Shown: positions 1-6,989, numbered from the stretch's first letter. The stretch: DNA of 11,909 nt from Candidatus Nitrosopolaris nunavutensis (GCA_002501855.1 DAOM01000011.1:6188-18096), one strand, 5' to 3'. Numbers and translations: made by a program. The notes: generated by a model not told the origin, from the sequence alone.

Positions 1-819
1 CTGCAAATATCGAATTATTCATGAGTATCAGTATTATAAAATTTTAGTTTAAAACGAATACGAACTAGAATGACAATATCTATGCATGTCTGCTCATAGA
101 AGTTAGGTAACACAATTTTTCTATCTACTGTTTTCTGGCAAGCCAAGGCGTGTATGGTCTTTATGGAATTTTTTATTGGAGGGCAGACAGATTGCGGCTT
201 GGATATGTATTAGATGCGTGACTCAATGAAAGAAATATTCTAACCGTGCTCAGACTATAAATAATTACCACCGTTGGTCATGCTAGATTTCTGACTTTCA
301 GACCATTTCAGTAAATATAAATATTGGAATATTTACAGCATCGGATCCATTGTGAAAATGCCTAAACCAAGATACTTTATAATATTTTTAATAGATCTAA
401 TAAATTATTGGTTGTAAATAACTAGCGGGATACTACAACGATATGGACCGTGATGATTGGAATTCAGTCGCAAGACAAATAGCAGAATACGTAAAAGCAG
501 CCATCGTAACTGTGGATCGAAATCCTTTTACGAAGTTAACACGCTAGATTGCCAGTAAGAACCTTTCCCCATGTGGGATTGTATGGCACAGACGAACATG
601 GAACTGACTCTACTAGATAGAAGAAGCCTCATATGACTACGAAAGTCCAGCGCAGCGAATGCGGAGAGAAAGGATCAATGCTTACTATTATGCTTGAAAT
701 GAGTTAATGAGCGTGAACAGCAATGACCCAAGAGTTAGACAGCGGAAAAAGTCATGGGTTGAAAAACTCCAATGCTTTTCATAGGTTAGCAAACTACTGG
801 ACTTGGCTATTGCTTAATG
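1..819. other. Gene-poor, probably decayed region
   Basis: I see no convincing gene here. The first 440 bp are AT-rich with stops in all frames. A 34-codon ORF at 443-547 (+) reads as a plausible charged, amphipathic peptide starting MDRDDWNSVARQ. It is followed one frame over, at 549-620, by an open stretch containing GTDEHGT without a start codon. At 707-784 (+) a 25-codon ORF continues in the same frame past a TAG for about 10 more sensible codons. These look like scraps of broken genes rather than working ones. Together with the integrase relic to the right, the region is best read as the eroded inner part of an old integrated element. No inverted repeats or transposase motifs were recognised. 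Confidence 0.4.
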
Positions 820-1357
820 TCACAACACGCCATTATACATTGATTTCATTACACAGAAATAGAGAGTATGAACCAGCAACAGGCCCGAATGACTTTAAGT
901 CTTGTAATACTAATAGTGGCTTTGAAGGTCCTTTCACTAGAAGCAATTCAGCCTCAGTAGGAAAGGGCGCCGCTACCGCAAGTAACGGACATCGTACCGT
1001 GACCGTATGATATCAGCAATTGGACATCTCTAAACGCAAAGTAAAAGGCGGAACTGGACCAATTCTTGTGTTTTATTATTATGACCGTTGCAGCGCTATC
1101 TCCTTCTTGACTACTCGATTATTCTGATATTCTGATACTCTACAAACACCAATATCTTGTTAAATGCCCAATTGTGGTCCTTTCTTGCCATCTCAACAAA
1201 GAGTCGGCCTTTGTCCTTTATTGTATGTCCATCCAATCCAAGAGAAACTGCACAATCTTCTCTGATATTTATCCTTTGTAACCGTGATTTAATTGCATAA
1301 ATATATAATCTCCATGGGTCTGCTGCCCCAACTGTTAATACTTCTTCTATTTGTCAC
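820..1357 (-). pseudogene. Decayed site-specific integrase (tyrosine recombinase type), several frames
   Basis: The clearest part is an 80-codon open stretch, 1353 down to a TAG at 1111, with no usable start codon. Its residues include AADPWRLYIYAIKS near the start, then GLDGHTIKDK and WAFNKILVFVEYQ. From memory these match the N-terminal core-binding domain of integrases common in Nitrososphaerota. The match continues in other frames: KKEI (about 1108-1097), AATV and later FRDVQLL (about 1094-1014), and APFPTEAELL followed by KPLLVL (about 973-880), which resembles the lead-in to the catalytic-arginine region. At least three frames are needed, so this is a pseudogene. A good GGAG ribosome site (1370-1367) sits 9 nt before a GTG (1357-1355) that is out of frame with the main stretch, so the original start has probably been lost to an indel. 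The C-terminal catalytic His/Tyr part was not found. It begins 54 bp past the tRNA-Lys 3' end, on the same strand. Confidence 0.6.
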
Positions 1358-1366
1358 TTCGTTTTT

Positions 1367-1373
1367 CTCCTTT
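1367..1373 (-). promoter_or_regulatory. Shine-Dalgarno site of the integrase relic
   Basis: AAAGGAG on the minus strand lies 9 nt before GTG at 1357-1355. It is one of the few clear Shine-Dalgarno sequences in a window whose other genes look leaderless, which fits a gene of foreign origin. The GTG frame closes after 22 codons, while the integrase-like reading is in another frame. Confidence 0.45.
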
Positions 1374-1411
1374 ATATTAGCAGGACCTACTTAAAAGCAC
1401 CTATATCGGAA

Positions 1412-1498
1412 CGGGCCCGTCGGGATTCGAACCCGAGACAGCCGGATTTCTTCCCTAGGTTAAAAGTCCGGTACTCTACCTGGCTGAGCTACGGGCCC
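1412..1498 (-). tRNA. tRNA-Lys (TTT) with a 13-nt anticodon-loop intron
   Basis: The minus strand folds as a complete tRNA. It has acceptor GGGCCCG/CGGGCCC, D-stem GCTC/GAGT with a GG-containing loop, anticodon stem CCGGA/TCCGG, a five-base variable loop, T-stem TCGGG/CCCGA with loop TTCGAAT, and discriminator G at 1412. No CCA is encoded. The anticodon loop is 20 nt instead of 7; removing 13 nt after position 37, the canonical archaeal intron site, leaves loop CTTTTAA with anticodon TTT (lysine). The exact splice points are inferred. The gene is divergent from tRNA-Asp and its 3' end faces the integrase relic. Confidence 0.93.
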
Positions 1499-1522
1499 AG
1501 TTTAATCCTCGGCTCAGGCATC

Positions 1523-1532
1523 CTATAATTTA
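1523..1532 (-). promoter_or_regulatory. Likely TATA box for tRNA-Lys
   Basis: On the minus strand an AT-rich AAATTATAG stretch is centred about 30 bp before the tRNA-Lys 5' end, the expected distance for an archaeal TATA box. A second AT-rich stretch, TATAAAAAT at 1532-1540, is a little too far but could contribute. Confidence 0.4.
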
Positions 1533-1581
1533 TTTTTATACACTCGCTAAGGACATGGATGCAACTGGCGAGGCAAAACAA

Positions 1582-1587
1582 TTTAAG
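1582..1587 (+). promoter_or_regulatory. Likely TATA box for tRNA-Asp
   Basis: TTTAAG is centred about 29 bp before the tRNA-Asp 5' end, in a stretch otherwise richer in GC. Assigned on position and composition only. Confidence 0.35.
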
Positions 1588-1613
1588 TGCTTGCTTAAAA
1601 GCCTCCTTTGTGC

Positions 1614-1716
1614 GCCCGGGTAGTATAGAGATTGCTGACCATCAGTAGTCATAAAATCCGGTCCAGTATGGGGGACTGTCACTCCTTCGACCCGGGTTCG
1701 AATCCCGGCCCGGGCG
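1614..1716 (+). tRNA. tRNA-Asp (GTC) with an insertion of about 29 nt in the D-loop
   Basis: Acceptor GCCCGGG (1614-1620) pairs with CCCGGGC (1709-1715), with discriminator G at 1716. The anticodon stem is GGGGA/TCCTT with loop CTGTCAC, giving anticodon GTC (aspartate). The T-stem is CCGGG/CCCGG with loop TTCGAAT. The D-stem GTAT (1623-1626) pairs with GTAT (1666-1669), using G-T wobbles. Between them are 39 nt where about 10 are expected. Removing roughly 1629-1657 restores a normal D-loop, AG plus CCGGTCCA, and a 74-nt mature tRNA. This is most simply a non-canonical archaeal tRNA intron. I could not build a textbook bulge-helix-bulge, so the boundaries are approximate. The insert holds a small hairpin (CTGA, CCA, TCAG). 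Confidence 0.85.
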
Positions 1717-1717
1717 C

Positions 1718-1732
1718 TGTTTTCGCTTTTTT
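1718..1732 (+). terminator. T-rich terminator after tRNA-Asp
   Basis: Directly after the tRNA are TTTT and then TTTTTT on the plus strand, separated by CGC. Archaeal RNA polymerase terminates at such T-runs without needing a hairpin. The stop codon of the converging phosphatase gene lies 22 bp further on. Confidence 0.5.
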
Positions 1733-1753
1733 CATAGCGGCTGGAAGTTCGAT

Positions 1754-2575
1754 TCAGCTGCTAATTTGCATATAATCAGCTAGACGCGCAAATATGTCGT
1801 CGCTACTTACCGCTAGGAATGATATTCTTGCTTTGTTATCTATCTCAGAATCAAGCTTCACGCCATCGGTTGAATACAACTTTCCTCCTGCTTCCTTTAC
1901 AATGAGGTAAGCCGCTGCGAGATCCGTTGCACGAATTTTTCCGCGAATATCAATATAAGCATCTATAAACCCTCGAGCAAGATAGCACAATTCCAAGGCA
2001 TTTGCTCCAAATTGTCTGGTGTGATTTACGTTTGAAATAACTTTGAGCAGGCTCATCATGACCCCAGGAGAGGCACCCGATAAATTCAGACCTACCAGAA
2101 TATCATCCAGATTGTCGCTGTCAGCAAATCTTGATGACTTGCTTACCTGGATTTGAGTGTTGTTCATAAACGTACCTCCCTGATCCGAGGCATGATAGAG
2201 ATCACCTCGTGACAAGTCGATTATAGCGGCGTCAATTACCGAGGTGAGTTTGACGTCTGTTGCATAGGCTAGAGAACAACAATAGAAAGGGATTGCACGA
2301 CTTGTATTGGTTGTTCCATCAATAGCATCCATAACCAAGAAACCATCATCCTCGCCGTCAATTGTACCTGATTCCTCTGCGACGATTGTAGGGTTAAAGT
2401 TGTGTTTCTTGACTATTTCCATCACTGCTGCTTCGGCAACAACATCGATTCTTCTGCTGATATCTCCCCCTGCACCTATTCCCAATTTCTCATTGCCCTG
2501 TTTGGTTCCGACTAAACCCCTTGTTTGATAGTATACTTGATTGCATGCTTCTTTTAGCAGGTCAAGTATATCCAT
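1754..2575 (-). CDS. Inositol monophosphatase family phosphatase
   Basis: A 273-aa member of the Mg-dependent IMPase/FBPase superfamily, which hydrolyses inositol-1-phosphate or related sugar phosphates; archaeal members often act on both inositol phosphate and fructose-1,6-bisphosphate. Visible motifs are GDISRRID (residues 37-44), the metal ligands EE at 67-68, the signature DAIDGTTN (83-90) and the distal metal aspartate in ATDLAAAYLIVKEAGG (D218). The length is typical. The ATG at 2575 is followed directly by the family's usual N-terminal helix. The window also carries ino1, which makes inositol-1-phosphate, supporting an inositol role, though the two genes are 8.8 kb apart. An AT-rich patch around 2600-2610 could be its TATA box. 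The exact substrate cannot be told from sequence. Confidence 0.88.
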   Translation of the reverse strand: MDILDLLKEACNQVYYQTRGLVGTKQGNEKLGIGAGGDISRRIDVVAEAAVMEIVKKHNFNPTIVAEESGTIDGEDDGFLVMDAIDGTTNTSRAIPFYCCSLAYATDVKLTSVIDAAIIDLSRGDLYHASDQGGTFMNNTQIQVSKSSRFADSDNLDDILVGLNLSGASPGVMMSLLKVISNVNHTRQFGANALELCYLARGFIDAYIDIRGKIRATDLAAAYLIVKEAGGKLYSTDGVKLDSEIDNKARISFLAVSSDDIFARLADYMQISS

Positions 2576-3197
2576 GATTGTGAGTCTTTTCGCTTCGTTA
2601 TTTGTAAAGAAAAAAATATCTTGTTTTTAGTTGTACTAAAGAACTATTGGTCCATCTACAGACGCCGCCATATCAAAAAAGTGCATCAGACTGAAATCTC
2701 CTCTGTTTTTCTCTTCTTTTCTTTTATAATCCTATATATCCAAAGTTTAGCCGCCAGGTACATGCTATAAAACAGGAACCGTGATTGCATACTCCATCAA
2801 TCGACGAAATAGGTTATAAAGTTGTTGGAATCAATTAATTCCAAGAGTACTCCATGATTGATGGTAAATTTAACAAGTATCGATCGCGAAAAGAAAGTAT
2901 CATAATTGTCAGGTTTTCCGCCCATGCTATATTGTGGGATTAATAATCTTTTAAAAAAAGTGATCAATAGTACAGATTACGTAATGTTGCACTCCCGCCA
3001 TAAATCACTCCCAAGGTTACGAGATACGCCTACTTGAACCCTCGTTTAATGATACAACTGATTCAAAAAAACACCGGGGAGTTATCAATAGCCAACTAGT
3101 CATCCAAACCCACAAGACTAAAACAGCAAGCCACAATTTTAGCGAATTATTACAGATCAATCAAAAGATAGGGAATCAGGGCTCCAAATATCTTGAG
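2576..3197. other. 622-bp intergenic region with inverted repeats and two micro-ORFs
   Basis: The gap lies between the proS stop and the start of the phosphatase gene, both minus strand. No RNA family was recognised. It holds a nested inverted repeat (2794-2864) and a weaker hairpin, ACGAG/CTCGT (3019-3045). On the minus strand a 42-codon ORF (2797-2925, begins MGGKPDNYDTFFS) is followed in the same frame, after a single TGA and two codons, by a 34-codon ORF (2686-2790) with a hydrophobic middle and a Lys/Glu-rich tail. Both are too short to call with confidence. Confidence 0.35.
2794..2864. repeat. Nested inverted repeat
   Basis: CCATCAATC (2794-2802) is mirrored by GATTGATGG (2856-2864), a perfect 9-bp inverted repeat. 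Between them TTGGAAT (2825-2831) pairs with ATTCCAA (2838-2844). The left and right outer arms are also both preceded by a direct TACTCCAT (2790-2797 and 2848-2855). It could be an RNA structure after proS or a protein-binding site; the sequence does not decide between them. Confidence 0.5.
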
Positions 3198-4655
3198 CTA
3201 GTAAGCGCGTGCGAAAACCGCAATTTTGCTTGCAGGTCGTGTGCAATAGACACAATTGGATAGCAAACCATCTTCCTGTTGCTCATCAAAAGGAAGGACC
3301 CGCAAGTCGGCTCCCGTTTCTTCCTTTACTTTTGTCTCACAACTTTGGTCTCCGCACCATCCTGTATAAATAAACCCACCTTTGCCATCAAGAATTGATT
3401 TGAAAGAATCATAAGAGATAGCTTTCGACATATATTGTCTCAGGATTTCCTTAGTTCGAAGTAGAAGATTGGTTTGGATTTCATTCAAAATCGAAAATAC
3501 TGAATCTACCAATGTTGAACAGTTGACCGTCGATTTCTGCATGGTATCTCTCCTAACGAGTTCCACTTGTGCATTCTCGATATCCCGTGGTCCTAGATTA
3601 ATTCTAAGTGGAACTCCTTTGACCTCCCATTCATTGAACTTCCATCCCGAAGTATATTCGTCTCGCTCATCTACTAAGACCCTTAGTCCGGATTTTCTCA
3701 ACACGTCTGCAACTTCCTGTGCTTTTGACTTGACAACTTTAGAGTCTTTGTCTCTAAATATCGGCACAACTACGATCTGTATAGGAGCTATGTAAGGGGG
3801 TAGCAAAAGTCCTTTGTCGTCTCCGTGCATCATAACCAATGCTCCTATGAGACGCCATGAAATACCCCAAGAAGTTTGCCAAGCATAGTGCTGGTCGTTA
3901 TCTTGGCCGAGGTATTTGATTTCGAAGGGCTTAGAAAAGTTCTGTCCCAGATGGTGAGAGGTAGCCATTTGTAATGCCTTGCCATCAGGCATCATTCCCT
4001 CCAGAGTAGTAGTATACTCTGCACCAACAAATTTTTCCTTCTCGCTTTTTAGTCCTGCTATCGTAGCAATAGCCAAATGGTCTTCGATCAATCGCCGATA
4101 GATCTCTAAAATCAGCATCACTTCCTCCTTCGCTTCTTCTTCTTCAGTGTGTACGGTATGTCCTTCCTGCCAGAGAAATTCCGAATTTCTAATAAAGGGT
4201 TTTGTCGCTTTTATTTCTGCACGTAATGCAGTATTCCAAAAGTTCATTTTGATTGGGAGATCTCTGTAGCTAGCAATCCATCTAGAGAAGGAGGTGTACG
4301 CGATTGTCTCAGACGTTGGTCGTAAGGCGAGTTTTTCAGATAGATCATTATTACCGGCTCTTGTAACCCAAAATACCTCCGGTGTAAATCCGGTAAAGTG
4401 ATCTTTTTCTTTAGCTAGGAGAGCTTCGGGTATCAATACAGGTAAAAAACCGTTTTGATGCCCGGTCTCTTTTAATTTACGATCTAAGATGTCCTTAATT
4501 AACTCCCATATAGCATATCCATACGGCTTTAATACTATGAAGCCTTTAACAGGAGCATAGTCTGCCAGCCCCGCCTTCCAGATTACCTGAGTATACCACT
4601 CACTAAGATTCTCATTTTTTTTTACGCTGATGCCAATGTGCGTTGCTGAAGCCAA
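3198..4655 (-). CDS. proS: Prolyl-tRNA synthetase, archaeal/eukaryotic type
   Basis: A class II aminoacyl-tRNA synthetase that charges tRNA-Pro with proline in the cytoplasm. The 485 aa match the compact archaeal form: an N-terminal catalytic domain with RPTSET (112-117), motif 2 from R145 through FLWQEGHT (160-167), SHHLGQNFS (233-241) and motif 3 around GALVMMHGDDKG (271-282). An anticodon-binding domain runs from about 290 to 395. The C-terminal domain has a probable zinc site, C434, C439, C468 and C471, and ends in the conserved Tyr485. There is no bacterial editing insertion. The only usable start is TTG at 4655, since an in-frame TAA lies 21 bp upstream and no ATG or GTG precedes the SEWY region. 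A run of nine T on the plus strand (4615-4623) falls inside codons 11-14. The gene follows a small Cys-rich gene after 50 bp, so the two may be cotranscribed. Confidence 0.96.
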   Translation of the reverse strand: MASATHIGISVKKNENLSEWYTQVIWKAGLADYAPVKGFIVLKPYGYAIWELIKDILDRKLKETGHQNGFLPVLIPEALLAKEKDHFTGFTPEVFWVTRAGNNDLSEKLALRPTSETIAYTSFSRWIASYRDLPIKMNFWNTALRAEIKATKPFIRNSEFLWQEGHTVHTEEEEAKEEVMLILEIYRRLIEDHLAIATIAGLKSEKEKFVGAEYTTTLEGMMPDGKALQMATSHHLGQNFSKPFEIKYLGQDNDQHYAWQTSWGISWRLIGALVMMHGDDKGLLLPPYIAPIQIVVVPIFRDKDSKVVKSKAQEVADVLRKSGLRVLVDERDEYTSGWKFNEWEVKGVPLRINLGPRDIENAQVELVRRDTMQKSTVNCSTLVDSVFSILNEIQTNLLLRTKEILRQYMSKAISYDSFKSILDGKGGFIYTGWCGDQSCETKVKEETGADLRVLPFDEQQEDGLLSNCVYCTRPASKIAVFARAY

Positions 4656-4705
4656 CGCAGAAAAGCAGTCTGATTAGATTTATGAAGTTTTGCTGGAGCC
4701 CAAAT

Positions 4706-4993
4706 TCAAAATGGCTCTCCTTTACAATAAACCTGGCCTGTTATCCTGCTATGAAAATTCTTGCAAACATAACATTGGACAAATCCTACTTCGGCTTTCA
4801 AGACAGGACAATCTACCGACTCTAGTTTCATCCGTTTGAGCATCTTGGCACTCACGCCTTTCAACTTTAATTTGCCTTTCTCATCCATCATTCCAATGCT
4901 CCGTAGCTCCGCCCTTGCTTCGTCGGTCAATTTTATCGATTTGTCGACCTGCTTAACAGGAACCAGGTACTTGACACCTGTGCTGTCACTCAT
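4706..4993 (-). CDS. Small conserved-looking protein with a probable zinc site
   Basis: A 95-aa protein I do not recognise by name. The first half is charged and Lys-rich, with a predicted helical KLTDEARAELRSIG stretch (21-34). The second half has four cysteines, C62, C74, C77 and C90, plus H81, arranged C-x11-C-x2-C-x12-C, which suggests a structural zinc-binding fold. ATG at 4993 is preceded by a well-placed TATA box, so the transcript is probably leaderless. Its stop is 50 bp before proS on the same strand, and co-expression with proS would fit a role in translation; that is inference only. Codon use resembles its neighbours and there is no sign of damage. Confidence 0.75.
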   Translation of the reverse strand: MSDSTGVKYLVPVKQVDKSIKLTDEARAELRSIGMMDEKGKLKLKGVSAKMLKRMKLESVDCPVLKAEVGFVQCYVCKNFHSRITGQVYCKGEPF

Positions 4994-5016
4994 TTATTAA
5001 AGAACAACACGAAACA

Positions 5017-5026
5017 GCTATAAGAT
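5017..5026 (-). promoter_or_regulatory. TATA box of the small Cys-rich gene and proS
   Basis: ATCTTATAGC on the minus strand is centred 28 bp before the ATG at 4993, the spacing expected for a leaderless archaeal transcript. A purine-rich AGGATC-type BRE position lies just upstream. Confidence 0.5.
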
Positions 5027-5145
5027 CCTTTTCCTAACGATTTTGGTACTTGAAACTCGTCGAATCAACATTTCTCGCAATGTGTATCTGACTTTGTTTT
5101 CACAAAATTAGCCTTTCCTTTGGCGTCCACCAGGATTCGGACGGA

Positions 5146-5406
5146 ATGAATTTAGGACGAGCATCTTTAAATCCATCAAAATACAAAGACAAGAAAGTCT
5201 ATAGAAGCAGATCTCTGTTGTATAAAGTGAGATCTTGGGCTAGTCTCTCTCCTGCAGCGGTTGTCAAGATAGTGTGTAAAAATACTGAGATTCAGAACAA
5301 GCTCTTATTCACCAAAGTACGACAATTACGTGTTATCTTTTCTAGAGTTAAATTAAATATTAATTCTCATAAAGAGTTTGATTTACAGAAATCTCGACAA
5401 ACTTAA
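5146..5406 (+). CDS. Uncertain 86-codon ORF
   Basis: The ORF is open from the TGA at 5089 to the TAA at 5404; ATG at 5146 is the first ATG. The peptide is basic, rich in Lys, Arg and Ser, with a middle part (SPAAVVKIVCKNTEIQNKLL) that looks like a folded protein. No family is recognised. It fills most of the 457 bp between two divergent genes, and its stop codon overlaps the probable TATA box of the following gene, which is unusual for a real gene here. Another frame across 5120-5205 is also open. It could be real, or chance in AT-rich DNA. Confidence 0.3.
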   Translation: MNLGRASLNPSKYKDKKVYRSRSLLYKVRSWASLSPAAVVKIVCKNTEIQNKLLFTKVRQLRVIFSRVKLNINSHKEFDLQKSRQT

Positions 5407-5410
5407 TATA
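5403..5410 (+). promoter_or_regulatory. TATA box for the serB-like gene
   Basis: TTAATATA is centred about 44 bp before ATG 5451, implying a short leader of around 17 nt. The identical octamer occurs before tusA. Confidence 0.5.
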
Positions 5411-5450
5411 CTGTTTGGGGAACTTCGACTTGATAAGAGCGCGCTTTATT

Positions 5451-6110
5451 ATGCTAATTATCTTTGACGTAGAAGGCGTCCTCCTCAACGCCGAGTACCT
5501 TCCCGTGCTTGCACAGTTGATAGGACCAGAAAAAGAGAAGGAAATCTGGGATATAACCAAACAAGGTATTAGGGGAGAGATAAATTGGGAAGAAGGGCTT
5601 AGCCGACGAATCGCAGCTCTTCGCGACATAAGTTTGGAGAATGCCCAAAGAATCGGCGAGAATCTTCAGATTATGCCCGGTGCTGTGGAACTTTGTTCTG
5701 CCTTGAAAAGAGCAGGCTGGAAAATGATCGCCGTTTCTGGCGGCTTCACTCTCATAACAGATAGATTGAAAGGCGAACTTGGACTTGATAAAATATTTTC
5801 CAATGAATTAATATTCAGAAATGGGAAACTTTTTGATGTGAACATAACGGTTACCTCAGACAAAGCGGCAGCAGTCACCCGGATTGTAAATGAATGGGGA
5901 ATAAGACGCGAAGACACAGTAGCAGTAATTGACGGGGCCAATGATCTGAAATTGTTAGCTATTGCAGGATTCACTGTAGGATTCTGTCCAGTAGATAAGG
6001 TTAAGGAAAAAGCCGATGCGGTCATAGAGATACGCGATTTATCACTATTACTGAATCTACTTGAGAAAAAGTTTGGCAAAGCCGTACTGGCTAACATCCA
6101 TCAAGAGTAA
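5451..6110 (+). CDS. serB: HAD-family phosphatase, probably phosphoserine phosphatase
   Basis: A 219-aa HAD hydrolase with the SerB set of motifs: nucleophile D6 in FDVEG, SGGFT (96-100), which is characteristic of phosphoserine phosphatases, K138 in the SDKAA motif, and D161/D165 in DGAND. A helical cap domain occupies about residues 15-75. The expected role is O-phosphoserine to serine plus phosphate, the last step of serine synthesis. The residue two after the nucleophile is Glu (E8) rather than the usual Asp; ThrH-type relatives share this DxE form, so a different phosphomonoester substrate is possible. I chose ATG 5451 because motif I follows at once; a TTG at 5415 would add 12 residues without a family match. 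It lies 32 bp before cofE and in line with a cysteine-synthase-like gene. Confidence 0.8.
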   Translation: MLIIFDVEGVLLNAEYLPVLAQLIGPEKEKEIWDITKQGIRGEINWEEGLSRRIAALRDISLENAQRIGENLQIMPGAVELCSALKRAGWKMIAVSGGFTLITDRLKGELGLDKIFSNELIFRNGKLFDVNITVTSDKAAAVTRIVNEWGIRREDTVAVIDGANDLKLLAIAGFTVGFCPVDKVKEKADAVIEIRDLSLLLNLLEKKFGKAVLANIHQE

Positions 6111-6142
6111 TTATATCTTATATTCTATTATTACGCCATATA

Positions 6143-6904
6143 TTGAAATCGAGGATCGAAATCATATCTATTCCTGTAGTCCCTGATATAAAGGCTGGCG
6201 ACAAGCTGGACATAATAATTCTAGAATCGATGAATAATGCCAATGAATTTCTCTCAAAGGGTGACATAGTGGTTGTTGCACAGAAAGTAATCTCCAAGGC
6301 TGAGGGAAGGTTAATTGATTTAAAACTCGTCAATCCTTCAGAAAAGTCGCTACAAATTGCAAAACAAAACGATAAGGATCCACGGTTAATCGAACTAATT
6401 TTGAATGAGTCGGTAGATATCTTGAGATTGGTTCGAGGGATCCTAATTGTAGAAACAAAGCGCGGGCTAATCTGTGCAAACGCAGGGGTGGACCAAAGCA
6501 ACGTGGAAAAAAGTAATGATTACGCAGCATTACTGCCTGAGGATGCAGATTTATCTGCCCGTGAGCTAAGGCATTCATTTAAAATAAAAACAGGTATTGA
6601 CGTAGCCGTAGTTATAACTGACACTTTCGGAAGGCCATTTAGGGAAGGACAAATCAATGTGGCCATAGGTATTGCCGGAATCCAACCAATAAAGAGCTAC
6701 ATAGGAACGCTGGATATGTACGGAAAGAAGTTGAAAGTGACTGAAATTGCAGTCGTCGATGAGATTGCTTCTGCTGCAGAATTGCAAATGGGTAAAAGTG
6801 AACGCATTCCTGTCGTAATAATAAGAGGGTATGTATATCAAATGGTTGAAAACTCTTCTTTATCGCAGCTACTTCGATCTAGAGGGAAAGACCTCTTCAG
6901 GTGA
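6143..6904 (+). CDS. cofE: Coenzyme F420-0:L-glutamate ligase
   Basis: CofE adds glutamate residues to coenzyme F420-0 using GTP, making the polyglutamylated F420 used by deazaflavin-dependent oxidoreductases. The 253-aa length is that of stand-alone archaeal CofE. Recognisable parts are VVVAQKVISKAEGR (43-56), CANAGVDQSN (111-120), and the hallmark TDTFGRPFREGQ (159-170) followed by NVAIGIAGI. The start is TTG at 6143; an ATG is not available until residue 30, too late for the N-terminal strand EIISIPVVPDIKAGD. The gene sits 32 bp after the serB-like gene and probably shares its transcript. F420 synthesis partners are not in the window. There is no nitroreductase-like C-terminal fusion of the kind seen in FbiB. 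Confidence 0.93.
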   Translation: MKSRIEIISIPVVPDIKAGDKLDIIILESMNNANEFLSKGDIVVVAQKVISKAEGRLIDLKLVNPSEKSLQIAKQNDKDPRLIELILNESVDILRLVRGILIVETKRGLICANAGVDQSNVEKSNDYAALLPEDADLSARELRHSFKIKTGIDVAVVITDTFGRPFREGQINVAIGIAGIQPIKSYIGTLDMYGKKLKVTEIAVVDEIASAAELQMGKSERIPVVIIRGYVYQMVENSSLSQLLRSRGKDLFR

Positions 6905-6952
6905 CTAAAAGATAATGCTATTGTGATCCTAAGAAACGTTACTCCTAAACAG

Positions 6953-6960
6953 TTAATATA
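6953..6960 (+). promoter_or_regulatory. TATA box for the tusA-cysM pair
   Basis: TTAATATA in the 85-bp gap after cofE is centred about 33 bp before ATG 6990, implying a leader of only a few nucleotides. This indicates that tusA and the downstream gene have their own promoter rather than relying on the serB-cofE transcript. Confidence 0.55.
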
Positions 6961-6989
6961 TCGCCCACACAATAAACTTGTTTATCCAT

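Noticed and set aside
451..457. GTGATGA as a C box of a C/D guide RNA
   Set aside because: No D box (CTGA) at a suitable distance and no flanking terminal stem.
723..1010. 95-codon plus-strand ORF
   Set aside because: It lies antisense to the integrase relic, is rich in Ser, Asn, Thr and Arg without domain-like patterns, and has no family resemblance or promoter.
3019..3045. tRNA-like GGTTCAAGT on the minus strand
   Set aside because: The flanks do not form a T-stem, and there is no anticodon or acceptor arm around it; only a weak 5-bp hairpin.
3469..3795. 108-codon plus-strand ORF inside proS
   Set aside because: It is antisense to conserved synthetase sequence, including the anticodon-binding domain, and is a mirror of its codons.
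5666..6841. Several minus-strand ORFs over the serB-like and cofE genes
   Set aside because: All are antisense to genes with intact motifs; their Ser- and Phe-rich composition is typical of shadow frames.
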